This document shows, piece by piece, positions 25,301 through 33,943 of a DNA stretch of 51,295 nt (its first letter is position 1; every line of letters starts with the position of its first letter). The stretch lies in IMG/VR virus record IMGVR_UViG_3300009285_002927, positions 1 to 51,295 of that record; one strand, 5' to 3'. Origin of the DNA: a virus. Both the position numbers and the translations under genes were made by a program. The notes beneath the pieces are model-generated. The model worked only from the letters and a program-made list of their open reading frames with translations, had not been told where the DNA came from and did no database searches.

Positions 25301-27399
25301 TTCACCGTGAAGGTGCTAAATTGGCTTCCAATAGCGACCCCCCATGATTGGGTAGTTGAGTTGCCAGTACTTCGATAATCGGTATTTCCCCTCGCTGAGG
25401 ATGTTGAGGCCCCCTCATTTCCAGGGGATATAAGCACACCACGCTCCAACAGGGCTTGAATGAATCCCCCAATGAAGGTCTGACGCCGGGCATCTGTTAC
25501 CTCCCGTCGATTGGTACCTGTGGTGGCTGTGAGGTTTCTAGACTCCGCTCCAAACCCATACGAGTAGAACATCGGGTTGATGTGCATAGGGTCAAGCGCC
25601 ATGACCACGTTGGGGAACCCTATTAGCCGTGGGATCCCACTATTGTCAAGGACCTGGAGAGGCCGGGGAGACATGTTGGTCTTATCCAACTGCACCTGGG
25701 GAAGGTCTGCCCCAACGGATGCCCCTGAGTTGTCTCCCGGTGGGATGAACTTCCTTCGGCGAGCCGTCAACGACAGGGTCGTGGTGCACTGGCCCCCAAA
25801 ATTGAAGGCATGCGAGATGGACTGGACATAGTAGTAACAATCAATGTGGGGGATGTATACGGGGTAGCCTGGACGAATCTCAGGCCGAAGTGGGATCGTG
25901 ATCGAACAAGCGTTCACCCCCGCATTGATCCGGTCTAGCTGTGAGATGCCAAAGAAGAAGGCTGACTTGGCATTGTTGTAGTAGGTTGACTCGATGGAAC
26001 TTTCGCGCCACCCATATTGGGCCACGAGTTTGTAGTCTACGTATGTGGACCGGGTACCCCACTCACTCTCGTCCACCAACCCACGGGTGTTCTGGAAAGC
26101 CCCTCCCTTGATGATGATGTATGTGGCCTCCGGCTCGGTCTCCGTAAACGAGATGGAGATGATGTCAATGGGCTCGATACGATAAACCCGCGAGGAGCTG
26201 GTATCCAGGTTGAACAGTGGGGGCTTGAAGACAAGGTCCCCGTCCACATCCTGGTAGAACTCATAGCCCGTGACCCCCGTCACCGAGGTAGCAATGTCAA
26301 GTTTTGACTCATAGGTGGACTCAAACAAGTTCACCTGCCCATAGCTACCATAGTCAGTGGCGAAAGCTTGAAGCTGTTGGGCATTCGTACTGAGGCGGCT
26401 CCCATTTTCCGAAGGCAGCAATCGAGTTGCTTGCCTGAGGACCCGACTATCAACCAAAGAACTGAGAGGGATGTCCTGGGCAAATGGGTCCCCAGATGGG
26501 CGGGCCGTTGCAGCACTGTGTCCAGCAATGTGCTGGTGACCCCCCTGGGCACTAGACCCTGAACCATAGAGGGACAGGAATGCCTGTTGGGAGGATGTGA
26601 AAAGCTCTCCCGTCGCCCCGTGCATACGGAGCCCATAGATACGGCTGCGGAACCGCTGCTCCCAGTAACGGATAGTCAGTGCATACAGGGAGTCTCCCGT
26701 AGTCGCATTGACAGCCCCATAGTTGGACCTGCTAGACAGGGCAAACCCCACACCGGCTGCGGCCCCCGCAGTATCCCTGTAGAGGGAGTACATGATCGAA
26801 TAAGGGGACTTGCCAGACAGGGGATGCCCTGTAACGGTGGTGTGCACCCCGCTGTTTGTGGGTCTTGCCCCGAAGAACGAACCAGAGGTGGAAAACTTGA
26901 GGTGCTGCCAGAAATGGAGCATCCCGTTACAGGTCAGGGTGGCCGAGTAGTATCCCCCCGAATACTCATAGCCAACCGAAGTCACTACCCCGTGAAACAC
27001 TGGGTAGTAGGGATATTGGGGGATGTCTCCAAGGTTGATGCCACCAACCGCTGTGGGGGCATTGGAGGTAGTCATTCCCTTTACGGGGAAGTACCCTCGG
27101 AAATAGATATGTACCTCCAGCCCCGTCCTCAAGAGGGTGTTCCCATCCCTGAAAATGGAGTCCCCATAGGTCCGTGGGACTGCCAGGGAGATGCTGGAGT
27201 TGGAGGCTCCGGGCTCGACCCCACAGTCAATCGAGACAGATGTCACGAACTTTTGGATGTCGATATTTCTACGGCATTGCCTGCAACCTGGAAGAGAAGT
27301 GTCCCCGTTGAGGTACACAAGAAAATCGCAGACCGTTTGCACAACCTCCCTCTTGTTGGGAGCCCAGGTTCCAGCGTAAGGTCGATTGACTATGGACAT
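22342..27399 (-). CDS. Tail hub protein fused to a glucosaminidase-like peptidoglycan hydrolase
   Basis: A 1685-residue protein. Residues about 1-600 are beta-rich with TGLEVHIYFRGYF, FHGVVTSVGYEYSGGYYSATLTCNG and IRPGYPVYIPHIDCYYYVQSISHAF, the pattern of gpD/gp27-type tail hubs. A helical segment and a Pro/Ala/Thr-rich linker (about 750-795) follow. At about 1000-1150 lies a lysozyme-like domain: AVLAVMSAQWALENGARGQGMYNFNFGGVKAG, with E1022 at the position of the catalytic acid in FlgJ/GH73-type glucosaminidases. The last 500 residues are unassigned. The start is ATG 27399 with GGAGG nine bases upstream, overlapping nothing but only three bases from the previous stop. The protein would sit at the tail tip and cut peptidoglycan during infection. 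Confidence 0.8.
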   Translation of the reverse strand: MSIVNRPYAGTWAPNKREVVQTVCDFLVYLNGDTSLPGCRQCRRNIDIQKFVTSVSIDCGVEPGASNSSISLAVPRTYGDSIFRDGNTLLRTGLEVHIYFRGYFPVKGMTTSNAPTAVGGINLGDIPQYPYYPVFHGVVTSVGYEYSGGYYSATLTCNGMLHFWQHLKFSTSGSFFGARPTNSGVHTTVTGHPLSGKSPYSIMYSLYRDTAGAAAGVGFALSSRSNYGAVNATTGDSLYALTIRYWEQRFRSRIYGLRMHGATGELFTSSQQAFLSLYGSGSSAQGGHQHIAGHSAATARPSGDPFAQDIPLSSLVDSRVLRQATRLLPSENGSRLSTNAQQLQAFATDYGSYGQVNLFESTYESKLDIATSVTGVTGYEFYQDVDGDLVFKPPLFNLDTSSSRVYRIEPIDIISISFTETEPEATYIIIKGGAFQNTRGLVDESEWGTRSTYVDYKLVAQYGWRESSIESTYYNNAKSAFFFGISQLDRINAGVNACSITIPLRPEIRPGYPVYIPHIDCYYYVQSISHAFNFGGQCTTTLSLTARRRKFIPPGDNSGASVGADLPQVQLDKTNMSPRPLQVLDNSGIPRLIGFPNVVMALDPMHINPMFYSYGFGAESRNLTATTGTNRREVTDARRQTFIGGFIQALLERGVLISPGNEGASTSSARGNTDYRSTGNSTTQSWGVAIGSQFSTFTVNEADLTRALGTFITTRDLTQTSITTLSATVERLERQIQAAELANIGGVQAPATTTPTRPRTGTHPAPATPAATPAAPTPPATPPATTPATAPHPAPRPRAPSHVDVAHLQSELDTARQRLTTLTTNFDSPPSDPSGTQNDILLAYANQFTAVEHILHEVNGNHTAHPSSLSSHATTLQDNDKVVLLSYLIQQLQTRSTGAVQRDMDFDPTGTINLSSNTLELLSDRKASMSVNTPGQYRYYSASHPNPAQQGDADITRPTTSGGTTTTPTSDSPTLSGDQRAEHTQMSPQEAVRYLRQAYIAERGQSPPDAVLAVMSAQWALENGARGQGMYNFNFGGVKAGNRWVGGRVHLGTQEGTTNADGTVTLHDTNAWFRAYGSAEEGSRDYLRNLLHNHGEAIDQVLTTGNIDLYAPQLSRSGYSTGDQGQYARNIHRLATTSLREWIPQSQTTEDTAPTPGTQSSSTHVNPEEDLTTTVVRQASNIEGLPEDRRQDFVEIGTKHRPTKGLRVRTFTNTRIVPTSEIVSLTFGTSQISRPTRGTSTVLAVGHTPQSAIVFINSCLAGTATSLVRALTNNMAAVLGNMTMIRPPSEAIQGAITGIANLNTATGPIDGTPNISNGTPNDVDPSNTGMLTNRHHTMTVLGAKAHALVQEVSQANSEALAQAISALQDLPSRTTQIPATITQLLRPWEDSITALFAGRPLPNSRPFQRSTETRFASVDNATFSPVFPVSDAKGYEHYGSYQYGRGLSIEPGGNYERLMSSDPLRFANPADLEALLRAMRRQDADTEARVLARIAADPQFAEGAQRVLQWAENPTAGATGTRTTQIANGLRNYIMSDRDAVMKLPVNNAAFNLTDLTPMGDPLGGQDSCACRGAEADLLLAAYMSGAENTTFVSVQTPDDAARWVAGQMVQAAPAWAAAQSALRGITTGSGRRSLLDSVSGWQSIASGVQSQADSLASNLTNTTGTNRLNSQAAQVERASNKIGR

Positions 27400-27402
27400 G
27401 TC

Positions 27403-28620
27403 CTACCGCCTCCGTGATGAAACGGTTGCGGGCTGCACACCAGCAGTAGTTACCGCAGCACCTGCCCAAGGCTGGGCTGGGGCCTGTTGGCTCTCTATGC
27501 CTATAGTGGGGGCCGTAAAGAACTGAGACCCCCCCCTGCCACTACGATTCAAAGACCCACCGGACACCCCCCTGTAGAGTGAATCCGGCCGGGTCATAGG
27601 GGACACCACAGAAACCTGAGGAGCGAAATCAAACTCCTTGATGGCCGTGAAGTCAACCGATATCTCCAACCCCCCATGCTGTTGAGACTCCTCCTCCCCA
27701 AATGAAAAGGTGTCCATGTGTCCAACATAAGTTTTTTGGTCATACTCGATGGCCAAGTTCCCAATCATCGGGAAGGCCCTGGAGTTCTGGACCATGTCCT
27801 GCAAATAGGCCCCACTCTTGAAAAGCATCAGCAATGCCTGGAGTTGCTGGAAAGAAGCACTATCGTTCCTGGACGCCCTCTGGACCCCTGACACCGCCTG
27901 TTGAGTCAATGATGCGTGTCCGGCCACATAGGCCCCTATCTTGAACGTGAAGGTCAGCTTGGGGAGTTCCTCTCCCCAAGACTGGTAGATATACCCGTAG
28001 CGGTTGCGTTCCTGGAACTGTCCAATCTTCTTGTACTGTACCTGCATTGAGGTAGGGTTGATCAGCAATAGCAACGGAGGGATCTCAGACATCCTCTTGA
28101 GCTGAAGGGCAAGGCTCAGGGCGGAAATGTCATTGGTCATCGCCGGGACAATAGCAGGTCTGTGGTTTGGGTCTCTGTTAGGGATGGCTCCCCGAACCGC
28201 TGGTCCGAACACCTGATTGAAGACTGCTTGGTTATATTGGGTTTCCAGTTGTGCCGTGGATGTGGTAGACAGACCCGGAAGGGATCCCCCCAACTGAGTC
28301 AGCTTCCTATACTCCACAGCCGCATCGGCCGAAACGGTCTGAGCCGGTTGCGAATAGTTGGTGAGACTCCTGTTGTCCTCCCGAACCGACCCAGGTGGAG
28401 GGTTCCTGTTGTGGGGTTGCGGTGCAGCAAGCAGGTTGGACCCATTGTCTCCGAGAATAGAAGGGAGCAACACCCGTATGAGGAATGGGGACAGGCTCCT
28501 GAGTTGGGCATTGCTGCCATCTATAGGAATGCCATCCTGGACCACATAGTCACGGGCCGTGTTGTTGGTATCCGGGATGCCCTTGAAGAAGCTGGCTGGC
28601 TGAACTGGGTTTCTTGGCAT
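27403..28620 (-). CDS. Baseplate/tail protein, larger member of a paralogous pair
   Basis: A 405-residue protein. The core (about 175-340) has LLLINPTSMQVQYKKIGQF, YIYQSWGEELPKLTFTF, LQALLMLFKSGAYL and IEYDQKTYVGHMDTFSFGEEE. The same blocks occur in the same order in the next gene upstream (28625-29404), so the two are paralogues. The extra length here is an N-terminal Pro/Asn-rich extension of about 160 residues and an Arg/Ser-rich C-terminus. Proteins of this type lie between tape measure and hub in contractile-tail phages and are virion baseplate or tube-initiator components; which one is not certain. It is four bases from the neighbour upstream and three from the hub gene downstream. Confidence 0.7.
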   Translation of the reverse strand: MPRNPVQPASFFKGIPDTNNTARDYVVQDGIPIDGSNAQLRSLSPFLIRVLLPSILGDNGSNLLAAPQPHNRNPPPGSVREDNRSLTNYSQPAQTVSADAAVEYRKLTQLGGSLPGLSTTSTAQLETQYNQAVFNQVFGPAVRGAIPNRDPNHRPAIVPAMTNDISALSLALQLKRMSEIPPLLLLINPTSMQVQYKKIGQFQERNRYGYIYQSWGEELPKLTFTFKIGAYVAGHASLTQQAVSGVQRASRNDSASFQQLQALLMLFKSGAYLQDMVQNSRAFPMIGNLAIEYDQKTYVGHMDTFSFGEEESQQHGGLEISVDFTAIKEFDFAPQVSVVSPMTRPDSLYRGVSGGSLNRSGRGGSQFFTAPTIGIESQQAPAQPWAGAAVTTAGVQPATVSSRRR

Positions 28621-28624
28621 TGGC

Positions 28625-29404
28625 TTACAATCCTGCCAAGTCTCGGGCTATGGCCTGCTGTTCTGCAACAGAAGGATCTGGGGAGGCAAATGGTTGTGGC
28701 GCACTGGGGGGGGCCACAGGTGCCGTAGGAGTCTGAGGAGTGGCCAGAGTTGTGTTGGGCACCACTGGCAGAATTGAGTTCGTGGACTTCATCAGGAAGC
28801 GTTCCTTTTCCACGATGAAGTTGGTTGTCAGGCTAAACTGATAGGGCTTGTCAGCAGTCTCCTCAACCGAGAATCCGTCGAACCACCCCCACCATGCCCC
28901 ACCATCATAGAGGATCCGAATGCAGCCCTGCATGGCTAGGTTCCCTTGGCTATCATAGATGGCCCCATTGTTGTGGAACAGGGCCAGCAGGTCCAGGAAC
29001 TTGTCATAGGCGATGGTATCCCTACGGGTGCCATTGACCGACCTAGCACGGGCACTGGCAGGCTGGATGAGATCGTTGGATGGGGTTGGTCCCGTGACGT
29101 TCGAGAGTCCACTGTAGAGGCGTACAAACCCCCCTGTGGCGATATTGAAACTGATCTCCGTGGGGTTCTCCCCCCAGTGGAACTCCACGAACCCCCCGAG
29201 AGTCTGTGTCCTCTCGATGGTCTTGGCATAAGTGAATTGCATGGAGGTGGGGTTCACATGCAGAACCATCTTAAGGTCCATTGGCAGAAGCGATGTTTCC
29301 CGGTCGGGCCCAAGGATGTCAAACACAACAGGACGCTTCCCTGACCCCGTAAACTCGTCCAGGGGGGATTGGAAGGCCGACTTGACTGTGTACTGGGATG
29401 GCAT
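28625..29404 (-). CDS. Baseplate/tail protein, smaller member of a paralogous pair
   Basis: A 259-residue protein with VLHVNPTSMQFTYAKTIER, FVEFHWGENPTEISFNIATGGF, LLALFHNNGAIYD, LAMQGCIRILYDG and WFDGFSVEE, each matching a block of the 405-residue neighbour downstream. The C-terminal 60 residues are Pro/Ala/Thr-rich and probably flexible. It starts at ATG 29404, a few bases after the tape-measure stop. By position it belongs to the baseplate or tail-tip assembly. Duplicated genes at this place in large phages often give stacked rings of similar subunits at the tube end; that is inference. Confidence 0.7.
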   Translation of the reverse strand: MPSQYTVKSAFQSPLDEFTGSGKRPVVFDILGPDRETSLLPMDLKMVLHVNPTSMQFTYAKTIERTQTLGGFVEFHWGENPTEISFNIATGGFVRLYSGLSNVTGPTPSNDLIQPASARARSVNGTRRDTIAYDKFLDLLALFHNNGAIYDSQGNLAMQGCIRILYDGGAWWGWFDGFSVEETADKPYQFSLTTNFIVEKERFLMKSTNSILPVVPNTTLATPQTPTAPVAPPSAPQPFASPDPSVAEQQAIARDLAGL

Positions 29405-29407
29405 TGG

Positions 29408-32400
29408 CTAGGCGTTAGACCCAACCCGGTTAGGCTGGATTCCAGATTGTTGGAGGACCCTTCGCACTACGTCATACACTCTACGCTCGTCCCCACCGTA
29501 GATATTGACGTGAACGTTGCCACCACCACCTGACCTAGCAATTGGACCCCCAGGCTTCGAGCCAACCACTTGATCCTCTCTATCAATTGGAGTAATGATG
29601 GGTCTCCCGCCACCGTTCTGGTAGACGAAGTCATGGGCAGCAGGGGCCACTGAGGCACGGGCCGAATTCAGGGTACCGAGCATCCTAGTGATATTGGCAT
29701 CACCCGCCACATTGGTCCCAGCCGCCGAGCCGGTCTGCATGATCCTGTTAATAGTGTCCGGGTCAATATCTTGTCCCACAAGGGTGTCCCGCAACTGGAG
29801 CTCATAGTTGGCTTGCGCGTTTGCTCTCCCGAGATCCATAGGCAAACTACTATTGCCAAGGGCATCACCGACGGCATTTCCTGTGAACAATCTTGTCTGT
29901 GCTCGTGCCACCCGTTTTGTTTCTCTTAGTGCCCGCTCACCCTGGGCTTGGGCGGTATCCGTAATAGCTGTGGCATCTGCTGAGGGCCGATTTGAAGCCT
30001 CTGGAGTTGCCGAGGGGGCACCTCCCCCAGGCATTACATCAGCCACAGTTCTCCCAGACACCCCGGCCCCAGACATTAGGTTTCTGAGGTATTCCGTGGG
30101 AGAAGCAGTGGTTGTGCGAGTCGTAGGCCGCCCCGGGGTTCTTGCGGCATCCCCAACCCCAAACATGTTCTCCAATCTGGTAATTACCCCACCACCCCCC
30201 TCAAGCAATTCGGAATCCTGTTGCTGAGGAGCTACCGTTACGGTCCGCTCAACCCCCGTCATATCCCCAGTAGACAATCTCCGTTGGGCATCTGTTAAGG
30301 TGTCTCTCCTTCTTCTGGACTCCTCATACCTGCCCCGAAGGCCAGTCAGCTCTCCCTGAAGCACCCTCTTCCTAGCTATCGTGGTATCTGCGGATGAAGC
30401 CTCCCGCTCACGCGTCTTTATCTGACCGGAGATATTGGAGGCAGCTTCCTGTTCATGCCCCAACTCTTCACGAATTCCCCCACGGATCTCTGTAGCTGCG
30501 GCTCTCCTTGCCTCCCCAGCCGGATCCAATTGCTTGCCGAGCCATTGGATCAAAGGCTCCCCAACATTTTCATACAGGGATCGCGTGTAGTATAGGAGCT
30601 TGTTCTCAACAACATCGGCGAGAGAGGTTGTAGCCTCCATCGTCTGAAAAGCCAGTTCCGTTTGCTCATCCCGGGTCTTTATCTCATCCGCCCCCGATTG
30701 CTGCATGTAGGACAGAAGAAGCCCATTGGAGTCGGAGATCACCTGCCCTGTACTAGAGGACACCACCTCCCCGCTACTGTTAATCTCTGCCCCCAATTCA
30801 CTTGCCATCCGGGAGTTTTCCTCAGCGGTTACATTCCCCCTGGCCTGAAGGGCTTGCAGTCGAGTGAATCCCCCCCTCATGTTGAAGGCAAGTGTAGACA
30901 AAGCATCGGACTGAGGACCGGATACACCAATGAATGCCTCAGCCCCCGCCCTCTCTGCACCAGACAACTCATCAAATCCTCTACCAAAATGCTCCTGAAT
31001 AGTGGCCAAACGTAGTGCAATTGACCCCCTAGGACCAAGGGCCTGGAAGGCGTTTGTCTGTGCCCCAATCCCCCCCTGAGTGGCGCGAGCGAGCTTCACC
31101 ATTTGTTCCATCTGTCTACCCAAGTTGGATAGTTGTGGGTTGGAACTGCTAGTAAGGGTATTCACCATGGCTGCTTGCTGACCATGTGACATCGAGTTCA
31201 TCTGATGAATCAGGTTTTGAGATGCCTCCTCTGCTTGATCCGAGGATGCTGTGCCTGCCCGCTCTATTGCATCTACAAGGGGCCCACTTCCCAACGCCAC
31301 AGTAAGGTCATTGATCATGGACCTCCCCCCAGTACCTCCGGAGGTGGCTGTTGTACCAAGGGATCTGGCTTGTGAAACTGCCTCCCTACCAATAACTCTC
31401 CTGGTTGCCCTACCTCCCACCAAAGCCGTCCGCATTCTCTCTTGGGTGTTCATCTGGCTTAGGTCACCCCCATACTGACCAACCATCTCGGTGGCTTTCT
31501 TGGCCCCCATGATCTTCGTCATCTTCATAAGAAGGTCGGCAGTATCCTCCAACCTAACATTCAGGGAAGACTGGCCAGCTGTTGCCTGGACAACCATCGA
31601 ATAGAAGCGTCTGGTTCCAAAAGCACTCTGTGATGCCATCTTCGAGATGGTGGCAAAAGAGTTGTTGACCGTCTCCAGACTCATACCAAGGTCATTGACA
31701 TAGTTGGTCAGATTATCAGCATACTCTGTGAGCCCCACACCTGTCGCATTTGCAACCCTATGGATATCTGCCAGTGTCGTGGACAACTCCCTCTGGGCTA
31801 CCGCAGCATTGGTTGAGCCGCGGGTAAGTCTATCGAGTGTGATACCCCCTTTGTCCAAGGCGTCAAAAAGAGCCATTGCCTCCTCTTGATTAACCCCGAA
31901 GTTAGTCATCAGGTCGGTAACAGTATGGTTCAAGATGCGAAGACCCTTGGACAGATCTCCAGACCCTAAACTGGCCAAGGTAAGAGCCCCAAAGGTCTTT
32001 ACCGTCGACCTATTGAATTCCTTGATCTTCTTGTCGGTGTCAAACATCACCCCGGCAAAAACACCAAGCATCCCAATGATGGCCCCAAGCGGACCCAGGA
32101 GCATCTTGAATGCCCCACCGGCCTTATCCCCTATAGACCCCAGACCTTTCCCCAAAGCGGCCCCTAGACTCCGGGCAATTGCCCCTGAATCAATACTGCC
32201 TGTCAGCTTGGAACCGAAGTTATCAGCTACCCCGGTAATGGTCTCCGCGAACTCCTTCGATGTCTTCTCCAGGTACCAAGCCATGACCTTTGAGGACTTC
32301 TCAGCCTTCTTCATGCCATGGACTACATCCGTAAGTTCCTCAAATGCCTTATTGAGCCCCTTCTCAAGTGCCTCAGCGGATTCTGTAAACAAAGCCAACT

Positions 32401-32767
32401 GCTGTTGGGCCACCTTTTTCTGTGATGTGAGCTGGATCTTCTCCTTCACCTTTATGGTCTTATTGTTAAGCCTCTTCTCCAAGTCAGCCAGTTCTTCAGC
32501 CAGTTCTTCCTTTACCTCAGCCTCCCTTCCAAGGTCCCGAAGTTTCTTGACAGCTAACCGCTTCTCAATCTTCTCTTTTACCTCAGCCTCTTTCTTCGCA
32601 GATTTCTCCAGATCCCTAGCAAGGGTCTGAAGCCCCTTGCTATTGACCCCCTGTTTAATGGCGGCTGCAAACAAGTCCTCCATCTTGGAGGACGCCTCTT
32701 GGGCGTTCTTGACAAGACCCTTGAAGTCTGCCTCAAACGAGACCTTGTATTTCTGGTCATTGCCCAT
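29408..32767 (-). CDS. Tail tape measure protein
   Basis: 1119 residues from ATG 32767; a TTG at 32791 in the same frame would add eight. I prefer the ATG because GGAAG lies upstream and the reading MGNDQKYKVSFEADF is a natural tape-measure start. The N-terminal 180 residues are long charged helices (KKLRDLGREAEVKEELAEEL), followed by a hydrophobic segment MLLGPLGAIIGMLGVFAGVMF, then long helical Gln/Ala/Gly-rich stretches. This is the usual build of the ruler protein that sets tail length and leaves with the DNA. By the rule of about 0.15 nm per residue the tail would be around 165-170 nm, an estimate. The start overlaps the previous gene by 11 bases. Position right after two chaperone-place genes supports the call. 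Confidence 0.88.
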   Translation of the reverse strand: MGNDQKYKVSFEADFKGLVKNAQEASSKMEDLFAAAIKQGVNSKGLQTLARDLEKSAKKEAEVKEKIEKRLAVKKLRDLGREAEVKEELAEELADLEKRLNNKTIKVKEKIQLTSQKKVAQQQLALFTESAEALEKGLNKAFEELTDVVHGMKKAEKSSKVMAWYLEKTSKEFAETITGVADNFGSKLTGSIDSGAIARSLGAALGKGLGSIGDKAGGAFKMLLGPLGAIIGMLGVFAGVMFDTDKKIKEFNRSTVKTFGALTLASLGSGDLSKGLRILNHTVTDLMTNFGVNQEEAMALFDALDKGGITLDRLTRGSTNAAVAQRELSTTLADIHRVANATGVGLTEYADNLTNYVNDLGMSLETVNNSFATISKMASQSAFGTRRFYSMVVQATAGQSSLNVRLEDTADLLMKMTKIMGAKKATEMVGQYGGDLSQMNTQERMRTALVGGRATRRVIGREAVSQARSLGTTATSGGTGGRSMINDLTVALGSGPLVDAIERAGTASSDQAEEASQNLIHQMNSMSHGQQAAMVNTLTSSSNPQLSNLGRQMEQMVKLARATQGGIGAQTNAFQALGPRGSIALRLATIQEHFGRGFDELSGAERAGAEAFIGVSGPQSDALSTLAFNMRGGFTRLQALQARGNVTAEENSRMASELGAEINSSGEVVSSSTGQVISDSNGLLLSYMQQSGADEIKTRDEQTELAFQTMEATTSLADVVENKLLYYTRSLYENVGEPLIQWLGKQLDPAGEARRAAATEIRGGIREELGHEQEAASNISGQIKTREREASSADTTIARKRVLQGELTGLRGRYEESRRRRDTLTDAQRRLSTGDMTGVERTVTVAPQQQDSELLEGGGGVITRLENMFGVGDAARTPGRPTTRTTTASPTEYLRNLMSGAGVSGRTVADVMPGGGAPSATPEASNRPSADATAITDTAQAQGERALRETKRVARAQTRLFTGNAVGDALGNSSLPMDLGRANAQANYELQLRDTLVGQDIDPDTINRIMQTGSAAGTNVAGDANITRMLGTLNSARASVAPAAHDFVYQNGGGRPIITPIDREDQVVGSKPGGPIARSGGGGNVHVNIYGGDERRVYDVVRRVLQQSGIQPNRVGSNA

Positions 32768-33938
32768 TGAGAATGGTCTTCCTAGTTGCAATCAGTTCTT
32801 GGAGGCTGGGTTTGGGGTCCTGGGATGTCCCTTGTGCCATGTCCGCCGACACAACCCTCCCGTCTGGGTCTACTTTCAGGTTCCCTGGAGTTACATCGTG
32901 TCTTAGGTAGCGATTGAAAGTCCGACTAACGGGATCCGCCTCAATGATGAACTTGGCCCCCGGCTTTGCACCCTTGAACTTTTGCTCCATTTGCTCCTGA
33001 GTGAGACCCACCAAGGCTGGCTTCCTGACTCCTAGCACATGTGCCTCTTGCAGCTTTCTAGCCTGAACCTTTCGTAGGGCCTCTTCCCGGGCCCCTTCCT
33101 GCTCTAATTGTTGCGTCCTAATCCTGTCTTTGTAGTCTGCGATGATCTTATCGTGACTATCCATATCCCCAGTCACCCACCTACGCATCTCATCCGCCAA
33201 CTCTTGGTCAGTTCTGGCCGAACGAACACCATTAGGCAACTTAGAGTTCCCAGCATCATCAAGCTCCCCTCGATATATAGCCCCAACCCGATCAATTACA
33301 GCCCGACGGCGACCCTTCTCGGTCTCAATACGAGACTTGTCTCGATTGTCCATCTTCTGATAGGACTTGTGAGATTGAAGAGACACCATCACCTTCGTGT
33401 TGGACCAAATGTACTCCTGTTCCTCCCGGGTATCCTCAAGCTGGTTCCAGGACATCCACGCCGACTGTAGGGAGTTCAACCCCAGCCTCTCCAGCCCAGG
33501 CACAGGAGATTTTCTCCATAGTGGCACAGCCCCTCTTCCAACGGCCCCCCATAGGCGCCTGGATTCCTCCTCATAGAGGAAGGCCTCCAGAAAAAGGTTA
33601 GCCTTCCTGACCCGTCTGAACAACCACAAGACCGTCCCAAACAGGTCTGAGATCAACGCTCGGTTGGATCGGGAAAGGGCTTCAAAAACTACCTTTGGGG
33701 CATATACCACGTCTTCTAACAGAAAAATGCCATCCGCCACCCAAAGGCTATGAGCAACAATCCAAAGCTTCCACGTAGGGTCATTCTCATTGACTGCTTG
33801 GTCCAGTAGGAACAAGTCCCCATGTGATAGGGACTTCAGCCCATACCTATGCCCCCCCACGTTAACAGTCGTGGATAGAAACCCCGGGGTGAGGAGCTGC
33901 CGCAAATCCACATACGGATCCTGGGTGGTGGTAGCCAC
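32757..33938 (-). CDS. Probable tail assembly chaperone-position protein
   Basis: A 393-residue protein starting at GTG 33938, with AAGGGATAGGG upstream, five bases after the previous stop. The N-terminal region VNVGGHRYGLKSLSHGDLFLLDQAV resembles the VNGLAVTLRTLTPEEE region of the preceding gene, as expected if both descend from the paired chaperones that coat the tape measure. The middle is rich in Arg, Glu and Gln and probably a long helix (RDKSRIETEKGRRRAVIDR, then KDRIRTQQLEQEGAREEALRKVQ). No catalytic motif is seen. The classic chaperone pair is made by a ribosomal frameshift; here the genes are separate frames with a stop between them and no slippery site stands out at the joint. Confidence 0.5.
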   Translation of the reverse strand: MATTTQDPYVDLRQLLTPGFLSTTVNVGGHRYGLKSLSHGDLFLLDQAVNENDPTWKLWIVAHSLWVADGIFLLEDVVYAPKVVFEALSRSNRALISDLFGTVLWLFRRVRKANLFLEAFLYEEESRRLWGAVGRGAVPLWRKSPVPGLERLGLNSLQSAWMSWNQLEDTREEQEYIWSNTKVMVSLQSHKSYQKMDNRDKSRIETEKGRRRAVIDRVGAIYRGELDDAGNSKLPNGVRSARTDQELADEMRRWVTGDMDSHDKIIADYKDRIRTQQLEQEGAREEALRKVQARKLQEAHVLGVRKPALVGLTQEQMEQKFKGAKPGAKFIIEADPVSRTFNRYLRHDVTPGNLKVDPDGRVVSADMAQGTSQDPKPSLQELIATRKTILNGQ

Positions 33939-33943
33939 GCACC

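Noticed and set aside
31935-32630. 231-residue plus-strand open frame opposite the tape measure
   Set aside because: Composition (Ser/Ala/Phe-rich) mirrors the Lys/Glu/Ala-rich helix of the tape measure on the other strand; no ribosome site.
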